Shown here: positions 16,523 to 25,875 of the stretch, in pieces
Position numbering within the stretch: position 1 is the stretch's first letter
Layout of the letters: every line of letters starts with the position of its first letter
Assembly: GCF_000723205.1 (NCBI RefSeq)
Contig: NZ_HG315671.1
Span: 1,833,351 to 1,897,350 of the forward strand
From: Formosa agariphila KMM 3901
Lineage (GTDB): Bacteria; Bacteroidota; Bacteroidia; Flavobacteriales; Flavobacteriaceae
Length of the DNA: 64,000 nt
Direction of reading: 5' to 3'
Translations under genes and position numbers: made by a program
The notes under the pieces: generated by a model
What the model saw: only the letters and a program-made list of their open reading frames with translations
Database searches by the model: none
Told to the model about the DNA's origin: nothing

Positions 16523-17701
16523 ATGAAAACATTAATTACATCCCTTTTTGTTTGCTTGGCTTATACCTGTTTTTCGCAATCGAAGACCTTAGTTATTCTT
16601 GACCAAGCGTCTAAAGCACCTATAGATTTGGTACAAGTATATTACCCTGGTTTAGATATTGGAAGCATTTCTAATGCAGACGGTAAACTTAAACTACCTT
16701 TATTAGAACATGACATTGTGATTTCGCATATAAACTATATTGAACAGACCATGCCTTTTAATCGTTTTAAGGAGAACGACACTATATATCTAAATCCTAA
16801 AAACAATCAATTAGACGAAGTTGTTATTTATAACTTAAATTTAAAACAGAAGTTTAAAGACATTTTAGAACACAGTTATTTAAAAAAATACGCCACCGAC
16901 AAGGTAATACACAGCAGCACATACAAAGAAACGTTTAGTGTAAACGATTCGTTATCAAGGATTTTTCAGGCACAGTTAGATTGGTTTAGTAAAAATTCAC
17001 TGTTTAAATCGAATAGCCCAATAGACAAACAAAATATAATCAATTTAGAATCGGTAGATTATTCTAAAATAAAAACGCTTGATAGTTCTATAGCCACTAC
17101 AAAAGCAGCATACGTAGAGAATAAAATATTCTTTCAGTTTATGCATTTAAATTTACTTTTAGAGCTACTCATTAATTTAACCGAAGATTATGAAATCGAA
17201 ACTATAGAGCATAACAAACATACCAATACAGTATATTTTAATGCCGCTTTAAAGCAAAATGGTGAGCTGATTTACACGCATGATAAGAGTTTAATTGTTT
17301 TCGATAAAGATTATAAAGCTATAAAACAGTTAAAGTTTAATATGGTTTATAACACCGATTTTGAAGATGATATTTCAAGGATTAATAATATACCCTACAA
17401 AAAGAAAACGGACTATCATAGTATGGAACTTTCTTTTCATACGTTAAAAAACGGAAAATACTCTATAAGCTACTATATTTCAAAACTTAATGCCGTTATT
17501 GTTACAGAACACAATACCGATTATATTGTTTCTGAACAAAGTTTATTCGTTACTAAAAGTCGAGTAGGTGAGAAACTTAAAAATGGAAATATTGATTTTT
17601 ATACACCTCTTTTTGAAAATATACCTAAAAGCTTAAATACTAATGATGTGAAAATATTATTAACCACTACTGAAAAAGATTTTTTAAATAAGTCGTTGTA
17701 G
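16523..17701 (+). CDS. Secreted protein with carboxypeptidase-D regulatory-like domain
   Basis: 392 residues. Signal peptide MKTLITSLFVCLAYTCFSQ. Residues ~20-95 form a CarboxypepD_reg-like beta sandwich (VQVYYPGLDIGSISNADGKLKLPL; LDEVVIYNLNLK), the domain that starts many TonB receptors but here stands alone. The rest is a ~290-residue module of unknown function common in flavobacteria. Probably periplasmic or surface. A fragment of a paralogue lies upstream. Confidence 0.75.
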   Translation: MKTLITSLFVCLAYTCFSQSKTLVILDQASKAPIDLVQVYYPGLDIGSISNADGKLKLPLLEHDIVISHINYIEQTMPFNRFKENDTIYLNPKNNQLDEVVIYNLNLKQKFKDILEHSYLKKYATDKVIHSSTYKETFSVNDSLSRIFQAQLDWFSKNSLFKSNSPIDKQNIINLESVDYSKIKTLDSSIATTKAAYVENKIFFQFMHLNLLLELLINLTEDYEIETIEHNKHTNTVYFNAALKQNGELIYTHDKSLIVFDKDYKAIKQLKFNMVYNTDFEDDISRINNIPYKKKTDYHSMELSFHTLKNGKYSISYYISKLNAVIVTEHNTDYIVSEQSLFVTKSRVGEKLKNGNIDFYTPLFENIPKSLNTNDVKILLTTTEKDFLNKSL

Positions 17702-17961
17702 CTAAATATGACTTTAACAAACACATCCCGGAAATAAAAGGCTGGTACTGAAATTTATACAGGTTTAAAATCCATATTCTATTGTAGTTAAAGTATAATT
17801 TGTTATAAATCAGATTACAGATATTTAAAATTGCGTATTTTAGTTTTTATAATTATCTACATGTGCTGTTTGTGTGTTGGTTTTTATTCGTTGCATTGTC
17901 TTGACGAACACTAGCACAATTGGGTATTTAAACTGTTGCTAATTATTAAAAATCTATAGCT

Positions 17962-18771
17962 ATGAAAAAAATATTAGTCTTATTGTGTCTTACTATTTTT
18001 TCCTTTGGCTGTAAAAATAAAGGGATTGTATATAATGATCCTATTCCAGAACACGACAGTTTAACTATAAGCTCCTCATATGTTAACGAAGACCGTGTTA
18101 TTAATGTTTGGACACCACCAAACTACGATATGTCTACAGACCGTTTTCCTGTGCTATATATGCCAGACGGTGGGATTAAAGAAGATTTTCCGCATATAGC
18201 AAATACGTTAGCAAAACTCATAGCTGCACAACAGATTCCACCATATATTTTAGTGGGTATTGAGAATACAAACAGAAGAAAAGATCTTTCTGGCCCTACA
18301 GACGTTGAATACGACTTAACCATTGTACCTCATCCTGGAGGTTCAAATAACTTTAGAGGCTTTATTAAAAATGAGCTCTTTACAGAAATAAATAAAAGAT
18401 ATCGTACACAAGACAAACGCGCTATTATTGGAGAGTCTGCCGCAGGAATTTTTGTGATTGAAACCTTTCTTTTAGATAATGCTATGTTTGATTATTATAT
18501 CGCTATGGATCCTGCCTTATGGTATAATGAGCAGTATTTGGTTAAAAATTTTGAATCCTTGGCAAAAGACGATTACGGACAACAAAAGAAACTGTGGTTT
18601 GCTGGATCTGATGCTGTAGACATTGCGCAGCATACGAAAGCGCTTAATGAAACATTAAAACAATTGGATTTAGGATTGCAATGGAAATACTCAGATGAGC
18701 CTAACGAGCAACATAACACGATTTTTAGAGCTACTAAAGAAAAAGCTATGATATGGGCGTTGAATGAATAA
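17962..18771 (+). CDS. Esterase D / Fes-like alpha/beta hydrolase lipoprotein
   Basis: 269 residues. Lipobox FSFGC (Cys near 17). Core: RVINVWTPPNYD, PVLYMPDGG, the nucleophile elbow GESAAG (Ser near residue 158), and a late His in EQHNTIF near 252, the order seen in the PF00756 esterases that act on siderophore esters, feruloyl or acetyl groups. Substrate cannot be told. The 260 bases upstream contain imperfect inverted arms TGTGCT.../...AGCACA. Confidence 0.85.
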   Translation: MKKILVLLCLTIFSFGCKNKGIVYNDPIPEHDSLTISSSYVNEDRVINVWTPPNYDMSTDRFPVLYMPDGGIKEDFPHIANTLAKLIAAQQIPPYILVGIENTNRRKDLSGPTDVEYDLTIVPHPGGSNNFRGFIKNELFTEINKRYRTQDKRAIIGESAAGIFVIETFLLDNAMFDYYIAMDPALWYNEQYLVKNFESLAKDDYGQQKKLWFAGSDAVDIAQHTKALNETLKQLDLGLQWKYSDEPNEQHNTIFRATKEKAMIWALNE

Positions 18772-18966
18772 ATACAGTAGTATATCAAATTTAAAATGCA
18801 TTCATACATTATGAAAGGTTAGCGTCTGTAACCTGAAACTAAAGGTGTTTAAATTAAAAAGTTTCACTAGTCTTATCAATTCATCCTTGTTAAATGACGA
18901 TTGAGAATCTTAAACTTCTAAAAGCAGTAGAATAATCGGAAATTTGAACTGATAAATTTAATACAC

Positions 18967-19626
18967 ATGGAAGAAACGATTAAGATTTTAATCTACATAC
19001 ACGCTTTTTTAGGTGGTATAGGATTAATTACTGGAGTTTGGAGTGTTTTAGTTAAGAAAGGAAGTCTGATGCATAAAAAGATGGGAAAAATATTCTCAAT
19101 AGGAATGATAGGCAGTACTCTGATTTCTATACCAATCTCTTGGTTGCCTAATCATGAAAATCTTTTTTTATTTTTAATTGGTTTATTTACAATATATCTT
19201 GTTTTGGCAGGAAATAGAGCGTTAACGTTTAAGACTAAAGACAAAGCAGATTGGATTGATAAACTTATTTCTGGAAGTATGTGTTTCTTCTCGTTTGTTA
19301 TGATCAGTATTGGAACTTACGGCTTAATTCGGGGCAATTCGCTTAGCGTGTTATATCTGTTTTTTGGAGGTTTCGGTTTGTTATTATCAATTAAAGATTT
19401 CATCTTTTACAATACCCCAAAACGATTTAAACAAGCTTGGCTAATATCTCATATTGGTAAAATGATTGGTGCTTTAATTGCATCGATTACGGCTTTTATA
19501 ATTGCTGGTTTAGGCATCGGACATATAATCGCTTGGACTGTACCTACAATTCTAGGCAGTATTTATATTATATATTGGAAACGAAAAGTCCGTAGTAAAA
19601 GAGTTGTAAAGCGCACTTTAAACTAA
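18967..19626 (+). CDS. Multi-pass membrane protein, DUF2306-like
   Basis: 219 residues with six or seven hydrophobic helices and a very basic C-terminus (WKRKVRSKRVVKR). The N-terminal pattern YIHAFLGGIGLITGV followed by KGSLMHKKMGKIF, with paired His residues, resembles DUF2306-type membrane proteins, where such His may bind haem or metal. Function unknown; single gene. Confidence 0.7.
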   Translation: MEETIKILIYIHAFLGGIGLITGVWSVLVKKGSLMHKKMGKIFSIGMIGSTLISIPISWLPNHENLFLFLIGLFTIYLVLAGNRALTFKTKDKADWIDKLISGSMCFFSFVMISIGTYGLIRGNSLSVLYLFFGGFGLLLSIKDFIFYNTPKRFKQAWLISHIGKMIGALIASITAFIIAGLGIGHIIAWTVPTILGSIYIIYWKRKVRSKRVVKRTLN

Positions 19627-19723
19627 CCTATTAAATCGCTTTGTAACATGGTAATAAATAGTATTATTTATATTTAAGTAACATTGGGTAATCTATTTAA
19701 AAACAAACGAGTAGTTAAAAGAT

Positions 19724-20059
19724 ATGGAAAGTAATTCAATATATGCATGTAAGATTGAAAAGTCGAAAATTAATAACAATTATACGGTCTGATTACCCGA
19801 GCAACCAGATTATGTGCTTGTCGAGGAATTATGTGATACGTATAGATTACATCAAGGCACGGTTTTGGAAAAGCTCTTTAAAACTGCAGCGCGAGATAAA
19901 AACTTAGATGTTTCTGAAGTTTACTTTCAGCCTGAAGGCGATGTATTTGTGTCGTATACCCGTGATTATGACGTAGCAGTAAAAATGAGTGCTGTTTTAA
20001 ACACACTCATTTCAAATGATGATTATCTAACGTTTGTTATCAGTCAAACGTGTTCTTAA
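19724..20059 (+). pseudogene. Small unknown gene with an in-frame TGA
   Basis: From the ATG at 19724 the frame runs 22 codons (MESNSIYACKIEKSKINNNY...) to TGA at 19790, then continues in the same frame without another stop to 20059 (LPEQPDYVLVEELCDTYRLH ... VISQTCS). Read together it would be a ~111-residue soluble protein. An internal GTG (19814) could start a shorter version. The stop may be a mutation or a sequencing error. Family unknown. Confidence 0.45.
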
Positions 20060-20202
20060 TAACACCTAATTACATTGTATTAATACTTTACTTTTTTGCA
20101 TTACCTAAAAAAGTAACATAAACGACTTAGCATTAAGCTGTTTAACCGCTCTATTATTACAGGACGATAAGTCGTTTATGTTCTGCTTGTATATTATAAG
20201 TC

Positions 20203-21570
20203 TTAATCTACCCAAATGGTTTTGGTATTCACAAACTCTTTAATGCCGTAACCAGAAAGCTCACGACCGAATCCACTGGTTTTTATACCACCAAAAGGGA
20301 GTCTTGGGTCGGATGCCACTAGCTTATTTACAAAACAACTTCCTGCTTCTAATTGTAAGGCTATTGTTTCACCTTTCTTCTTGTCGCTTGTAATCACACC
20401 TGCACCTAAACCAAACTTAGAGGTATTGGCTAATGCAATAGCATGTGCTTCATCTTTAGCACGGATTACAGACGCTACCGGTCCGAATAACTCTTCGGTA
20501 AATGCTTCCATACCATCTTCTAAATCCGCTAAAATAGTAGCAGGGTAGTAGGCTCCTTTCTGTTTAGGGATTTCACCACCTAAAATTAATTTACCACCTT
20601 GAGCGATGGTTTTTTTAACTTGTTCATGCAATTCATCTCGTAAATCCAAACGGGCTAAAGGACCGTAATATGTATTTTCATTTGTAGGTTCTCCCATTTT
20701 GGCGCCCTCCATTTTCTCTTTATATAACTTTAAAAAATCATCGTATATTTTATCTAAAACAATAATACGTTTCGCAGCGATACAAGTTTGTCCGTTATTT
20801 TGTAAACGTCCAAGTGTTGCTAATTCTACAGCCTCTTCCAAGTCGGCATCGTCTAAAACAATATAGGCATCATTTCCGCCCAATTCTAATACCGTTTTCT
20901 TTAAGTTTTTACCAGCTATGGAAGCAACAGATTGCCCTGCAGGACCACTACCTGTTAGCGTTACGGCTACAATGTGTTTATGTTCAATAACAGCTTCAAT
21001 AGCATCTGATTCTACATTTAAATTAGAAAAAATGCCTTTTGGGAACCCTGCCTTAATAATAGCAGCTTCAATAGCAAAAGCACACCCTTGCACATTAGAA
21101 GCATGCTTTAAAACTCCTGTGTTTCCCGCCATAAGCGCAGGTGCTAAAAACCGAATAGCTTGATAGAATGGGAAATTCCAAGGCATAACAGCCAATACAA
21201 CACCTAGAGGTTGAAAGGTCACATAACTTTTTTCGGCTTCTGTATCTACTGAAGTGTCTGCTAATAAATCTTTAGTATTGTCTGCGTAATACCGACACAC
21301 CCACGCACATTTTTCAACCTCTTTTCTGGATTGAGCAATAGTTTTTCCCATTTCTGAAGTCGCTATTTGGGCATAATGTTCAGTGTTCGTTTCAAATTCC
21401 TCTGCCAGTTTATGCATTAATTGTGCACGCTCATCTAAAGAAGTTTGTTTCCAAGTTAAATAGACTTGATGCGCGTCTTCAATTTTAGACATCGTTTCAG
21501 ATGTGGTTAAACGCTCATATTCCGCTATTTTTTCTTCAGTTGCAGGGTTTATTGAAATTGATGTATTCAT
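20203..21570 (-). CDS. NAD(P)-dependent succinate-semialdehyde dehydrogenase (aldehyde dehydrogenase superfamily)
   Basis: 455 residues, as in the short YneI/Sad-type SSADHs. Motifs: PWNFPFYQ (substrate channel), LTGSGPAGQSVA (cofactor), catalytic Glu in VLELGGND, catalytic Cys in GQTCIAAKR, and FGPVASV. It would oxidise succinic semialdehyde or a similar short aldehyde to the acid. It lies five bases downstream of the acetolactate-synthase-like gene on the same strand, so they share a transcript. Exact substrate is inferred. Confidence 0.88.
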   Translation of the reverse strand: MNTSISINPATEEKIAEYERLTTSETMSKIEDAHQVYLTWKQTSLDERAQLMHKLAEEFETNTEHYAQIATSEMGKTIAQSRKEVEKCAWVCRYYADNTKDLLADTSVDTEAEKSYVTFQPLGVVLAVMPWNFPFYQAIRFLAPALMAGNTGVLKHASNVQGCAFAIEAAIIKAGFPKGIFSNLNVESDAIEAVIEHKHIVAVTLTGSGPAGQSVASIAGKNLKKTVLELGGNDAYIVLDDADLEEAVELATLGRLQNNGQTCIAAKRIIVLDKIYDDFLKLYKEKMEGAKMGEPTNENTYYGPLARLDLRDELHEQVKKTIAQGGKLILGGEIPKQKGAYYPATILADLEDGMEAFTEELFGPVASVIRAKDEAHAIALANTSKFGLGAGVITSDKKKGETIALQLEAGSCFVNKLVASDPRLPFGGIKTSGFGRELSGYGIKEFVNTKTIWVD

Positions 21571-21575
21571 GGTGT

Positions 21576-23246
21576 TTAAGATTTTAATTGTTCTGAAAAT
21601 TCTTTAATAAGTACATTTAAGATTTCATGATTTAACGAATAATCGATAGCTAAATCGATAACGTGAATGCCTTTAGCATGTAATGCGTTGTTTAATGCTG
21701 TTTTAAATGCGGCTACCGAATCTGGTTTGTATCCAACAGCACCAAAACTTTCAGCTAATTTAACAAAATCTGGGTTGGTATATTCCAATCCGTATCTAGG
21801 AAAACCTTCGTCTTCTTGTTTCCACTCAATCATGCCATACCCATTATCATTTAAAATAATAACTACAAGATCTAATTTTAGTCGAGAGGCGGTTTCAAGT
21901 TCTTGAACATTCATCATAAAGCCACCGTCTCCATTTATAGAAATCACCTTTTTATCAGGTTTTAATGCTTTAACCATCATTGCCGACGGCAAACCAGCGC
22001 CCATAGTCGCTAAGGCATTATCTAAAATTAATGTGTTTTGTTTATAGGCTTTGTAATTTCTAGCAAACCACAATTTATACATCCCATTATCTAAAGTTAC
22101 GATACCGTCTTGCGGTAAGGTTTCGCGTACTATTTTTACTAAACGTTGAGGAAGTATAGGAAAACGGTTATCGTCTTCGTAGGTCGTTAAGTGCTTACAC
22201 ACATTATCTTTAACCCGAAGGAAAAACGTATTATCCCAAGACTTTGCGACTGGTTTTAAAGCTTCTGTAAGCTGATTAACACTGCTAGCAATATCTCCTA
22301 TAATATTTAAATGAGGGAAATACAGCTGATCTATTTCTGCGGCAAAATAATTAACATGAATCACCTTTTGGTTGCGTTCTGCTTCCATTATAAATGGAGG
22401 CTTTTCTATGGTATCATGCCCTATATTTAATATTAAATCCGCTTGATTCACGGCTTCATGCAGAAAATCGTCGTTAGACAATGCAGCAGTTCCTAAATAT
22501 AACTCATGACGTTCATCAATTATACCTTTTCCCATTTGTGTATTAAAAAACGGAATTTCTAATGTATCTACAAATTCAGTAAGTGCTTTACTCGTACGGT
22601 TCCTATTAGCCCCAGCTCCAATAAGTACTAAAGGTTTGGACGCTGATTTTATTAGAGACACAGCTTGTTGTATCGCTTTTAAATCGGCTATAGGTTTTCT
22701 GTCGTTTACAACATCAAACACTCTGAGTTCGTCTAACTCTTCTTGAGCGATATCTTCCGGTAGTTCAATATGTACTGCACCTGGACGTTCTTCTTGCGAT
22801 AAGCGAAACGCTTCCCGAACCATGGAAGGGATATGATTGGCATGTGTAACTTGCTTGGTATATTTGGTTAAGGGTTGCATCATTTCTACGACATCTAGGA
22901 TTTGAAACTTCCCTTGCTTGCTTTTTTTAATCGGTTTCTGCCCTGTAATCATAAGCATGGGCATCGCACCTAATTGTGCATAGGCTGCAGGCGTCATTAA
23001 ATTTGTTGCGCCTGGTCCTAAAGTCGATAAACACACCCCTGGTTTCCCGGTAAGACGGCCATAAGTAGCTGCCATAAACCCGGCACCTTGTTCGTGCCGG
23101 GTAAGTATGAATTTAATCTGTTCTGATTTCCTGATGGATTCTAGAATATCTAAGTTTTCTTCTCCTGGAAGTCCAAAAATATATTCGACTCCTTCATGTT
23201 CTAATGCTTTGACAAAGACATCTGAGGCTTTCATTTTAGTGTTCAT
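21576..23246 (-). CDS. Acetolactate synthase large-subunit-like ThDP enzyme
   Basis: 556 residues with the three-domain layout: N-terminal PYR domain (catalytic Glu in ILTRHEQGAGFMA, residue ~51), central domain (PLVLIGAGANR), and C-terminal PP domain with the ThDP motif GDGGFMMN...NDNGYG. No small regulatory subunit or other ilv genes are nearby, and the partner is an aldehyde dehydrogenase, so it is more likely a catabolic AlsS-type or other 2-oxoacid-handling enzyme than a branched-chain biosynthetic one. That distinction is inference. Confidence 0.85.
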   Translation of the reverse strand: MNTKMKASDVFVKALEHEGVEYIFGLPGEENLDILESIRKSEQIKFILTRHEQGAGFMAATYGRLTGKPGVCLSTLGPGATNLMTPAAYAQLGAMPMLMITGQKPIKKSKQGKFQILDVVEMMQPLTKYTKQVTHANHIPSMVREAFRLSQEERPGAVHIELPEDIAQEELDELRVFDVVNDRKPIADLKAIQQAVSLIKSASKPLVLIGAGANRNRTSKALTEFVDTLEIPFFNTQMGKGIIDERHELYLGTAALSNDDFLHEAVNQADLILNIGHDTIEKPPFIMEAERNQKVIHVNYFAAEIDQLYFPHLNIIGDIASSVNQLTEALKPVAKSWDNTFFLRVKDNVCKHLTTYEDDNRFPILPQRLVKIVRETLPQDGIVTLDNGMYKLWFARNYKAYKQNTLILDNALATMGAGLPSAMMVKALKPDKKVISINGDGGFMMNVQELETASRLKLDLVVIILNDNGYGMIEWKQEDEGFPRYGLEYTNPDFVKLAESFGAVGYKPDSVAAFKTALNNALHAKGIHVIDLAIDYSLNHEILNVLIKEFSEQLKS

Positions 23247-23267
23247 AATGGTATGTTTTAGTAACTA

Positions 23268-24200
23268 TTATGATTCTGAAGCTCCTGAATTTGCTATGTT
23301 TTCTAAGGCCTGAGAAATGGTTTCTAAAGTGTCATCATTATCATCTACATCATGACGTTCTGCTAAATAAAATGGGTCATTATAGATAATATGCACTTTA
23401 CCCTCAGCATCTTGATATACTAACATTTTTTGAGGTAAATCTAAAGCCATGGTTCTAGATTCATTCATTAAAGGTGTTCCTAAAACGGGATTTCCGAATA
23501 TAATAAGTTTTGCTGGCATTAACTCCATACCAATACTTTCGGCATTGGCTTGATGGTCTAATTCTGCCATGATGCTTATTGGCTCTAGATTATTTAAGGT
23601 GTTAATGATGTTGTTATAAGTGGTATCAAAATCATTTGAACTAGCAACAGAGACAATACCTTTTGAACCTTCATTTTCTATAGGATTAAGAACAACAGCC
23701 TCACCGGTTGCAGACTCTACAATATTCGCTAGAGCATTTTCAATCATTTCGGTAGACGATACTGTTCCTAAACTGTGTCTGTTGATGATATAATCTACAG
23801 AATTATAAGTTACAACTGTATGATTATCTTCATCTGTATAGACGCTAATACGTTGCGGAAGATCTAAACCCGCCTGAATATTATCTTGCATAAGTGGTGT
23901 CCCTAAAGCTGGGTTTCCAAAATACACGGTTCTTGTATAATCTAGACTTAAACCCGCGTTTTGAGCATTTGCAGAATGATTCACTTCAGCAACAATTCCA
24001 ATATTATCATTGGCATTTAAAGTCGCAGTAATCGCATTATATATGTTGGTGGGGTCTTCATTAGTTTCTGAATACCCAATTCCGGCTGTTTCAGGAGTGT
24101 CGTTATCGGGGATTTGTGTCGATTTATCATCGTCGCTATCGCAAGATGTAATTAGTAATAGTGCACTAAAAAATATGGATGTAAGTGTTAATGTTTTCAT
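23268..24200 (-). CDS. Lipoprotein with two DUF302 domains
   Basis: 310 residues. Lipobox LLITSC (Cys near 20), then an acidic linker. Two DUF302 copies follow: each has a helix with NANDNIGIVAEVNHSANAQNAG / NNLEPISIMAELDHQANAES, then FGNPALGTPLM / FGNPVLGTPLM, then LDLPQRISVY / LDLPQKMLVY. The duplication within one chain is clear. DUF302 proteins are small periplasmic folds of unknown role. It is 21 bases upstream of the acetolactate-synthase-like gene on the same strand. Confidence 0.88.
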   Translation of the reverse strand: MKTLTLTSIFFSALLLITSCDSDDDKSTQIPDNDTPETAGIGYSETNEDPTNIYNAITATLNANDNIGIVAEVNHSANAQNAGLSLDYTRTVYFGNPALGTPLMQDNIQAGLDLPQRISVYTDEDNHTVVTYNSVDYIINRHSLGTVSSTEMIENALANIVESATGEAVVLNPIENEGSKGIVSVASSNDFDTTYNNIINTLNNLEPISIMAELDHQANAESIGMELMPAKLIIFGNPVLGTPLMNESRTMALDLPQKMLVYQDAEGKVHIIYNDPFYLAERHDVDDNDDTLETISQALENIANSGASES

Positions 24201-24325
24201 GGTATCTATTTTTAATTACACGCAATGTAAGGAAGCTTGTATTTAATTATTAGCACTATCACTGATAAAATTGACGTGATAACGCACCATGTTCTTGAGG
24301 TGTTCTAATACTTATAATTCAGGAA

Positions 24326-25630
24326 CTAAGATGCTCTTAATGGCTTGAAACAGATAAAAGCTACTGTGTAAAATAGTAAAAAGACCAAGTACCACGTATT
24401 GCTCACCAAGTCTAAGTAATTTAAACCTTGATTAGAAAAACTAAGAATCATTAATACTTGAGCACCATAGGGCAATACCCCTTGAGAAATACATGAAAAA
24501 ATATCTAAAATAGAGGCAGTTCGTTTATTATCTAATTGATATTCGTCGTTAATGGTTTTACTAATCGGACCAGCAATAATGATGGATACTGTATTATTAG
24601 CAATGGCCAAATTGATGGCACTGACTAAGGTGGCGATTCCAAATTGTGCCGATGTTTTGTTTTTTATGCGTTTTTTAATATTGACTAAAATATAATCGAT
24701 ACCACCATGCTTTTCAACTAATGCAGCTAAACCTCCAGTAAGTAGCGATAATAGGAATATCTCGGTCATGTTTGTAAATCCGGTATAGGTGATATTAGTG
24801 GCTTCAAGCAATGTAAAATCGCCATACATTAAACCTAGAACCCCTGCAGATACACTGCCTAAAAGCAAGGTTACAAACACATTAACACCTACTATTGAAA
24901 GTATAATTACAAGTATGTAAGGCACTATTTTTATAATGGTGTAACTCTGAACAAGCAATGTTGTATTGTCATCAGATTTTAAGTCCAAACCTTGAAAAAT
25001 TAAAACGGCAATAGTTAGTAATGCAGCAGGTAACGCGATTTTGATATTCTGTTTGAATTTATCACTCATTTTACAACCTAAAGATTGTGTTGCTGCAATG
25101 GTGGTGTCGGAAATCATAGATAAGTTATCACCAAACATACTGCCTCCTAATAATGCTCCACACAGTATGGCTAAATCGGCATTACTCTTTTCTGCAACAC
25201 TAACTACAATAGGTGCTAGCGCGACGATAGATCCCACGGAAGTTCCTGTAGACACCGATAAAAAACCAGCAATAATAAAAATACCGACATAAATATATTG
25301 AATCGCTATATAGTCTAATCCTAGATTTACAATAGCATCTACACTACCAGTTGCTTTAGCAATGGCTGCAAACGCACCAGCGAGTAAATAGATTAAACAC
25401 ATGGTTAAAATCTTATAATCGCCACACCCTTTTAAAAGTGTTTTTATTTTAGAATCTATTGATTGTCTAAAGAGCAGAAAGGCTGCAATAATTCCTATAA
25501 TTACGGCTATAGGAGAGGGTAAAGCGTAAAAATCGTCTTTATAAATACCAACGCCTAAAAATGTAAATACAAATACGAATAGCGGTATTAATGCTGAAAA
25601 TTTAGGAGTTCCGGAGTTACTGTTTGCCAT
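24326..25630 (-). CDS. NhaC-family transporter, probable methionine carrier (MetT-type)
   Basis: 434 residues with about eleven membrane helices. NhaC-family motifs: GTSVGSIVALAPIVV, LLGGSMFGDNLSMISDTTIAA, NNTVSIIIAGPI. The family includes Na+/H+ antiporters and the MetT methionine transporters, which are classically controlled by SAM riboswitches. A shortened SAM-riboswitch-like leader lies directly upstream (25703-25768), which favours methionine as substrate; this is inference from context. The DUF302 gene starts 126 bases downstream. Confidence 0.85.
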   Translation of the reverse strand: MANSNSGTPKFSALIPLFVFVFTFLGVGIYKDDFYALPSPIAVIIGIIAAFLLFRQSIDSKIKTLLKGCGDYKILTMCLIYLLAGAFAAIAKATGSVDAIVNLGLDYIAIQYIYVGIFIIAGFLSVSTGTSVGSIVALAPIVVSVAEKSNADLAILCGALLGGSMFGDNLSMISDTTIAATQSLGCKMSDKFKQNIKIALPAALLTIAVLIFQGLDLKSDDNTTLLVQSYTIIKIVPYILVIILSIVGVNVFVTLLLGSVSAGVLGLMYGDFTLLEATNITYTGFTNMTEIFLLSLLTGGLAALVEKHGGIDYILVNIKKRIKNKTSAQFGIATLVSAINLAIANNTVSIIIAGPISKTINDEYQLDNKRTASILDIFSCISQGVLPYGAQVLMILSFSNQGLNYLDLVSNTWYLVFLLFYTVAFICFKPLRAS

Positions 25631-25702
25631 TATAATTAATTTTAAGAGACTATAGTAGCAAATAAGTAGAAAGATGAGTTAACATGTGTTCCAAGTAATT
25701 GG

Positions 25703-25768
25703 CTTATCTATTTAGCACCTTGCTCGTTATTGCAGGTTGCTATCTCTTGTCTTGAGATTCTTGATAAT
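25703..25768 (-). promoter_or_regulatory. SAM-riboswitch-like leader, shortened (lacks inner P2 and P4)
   Basis: On the minus strand the conserved S-box pieces occur in order: TTATCAAGA, AGCAACC, AAGGTGCTAAAT, GATAAG. P1 pairs 25763-25767 with 25704-25708. P2 is only ATCTC/GAGAT (25754-25758 with 25742-25746) with a seven-base loop; the kink-turn and GGCCC-type pseudoknot part of SAM-I is absent. P3 pairs ACC-TGC with GCA-A-GGT (25732-25737 with 25717-25723). P4 is absent. A CCAA/TTGG hairpin follows. It could be a reduced active variant or a decayed one. Confidence 0.65.
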
Positions 25769-25781
25769 TATTTTAAGGGCG

Positions 25782-25789
25782 CAAAAGTA
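25782..25789 (-). promoter_or_regulatory. -7 box (TACTTTTG) for the NhaC-family transporter
   Basis: On the minus strand TACTTTTG fits TAnnTTTG and predicts a transcript start near 25775, a few bases before the P1 strand of the SAM-like leader. That places the leader at the very 5' end of the RNA, as expected for a riboswitch. Confidence 0.6.
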
Positions 25790-25875
25790 TTTGTTTTAAT
25801 CAGAAATACAGCTTTAAAATCTGTTAATTTTTTTAATGAATCAATCAGGTGAATAAAAAGAAAACTATGTAATTA

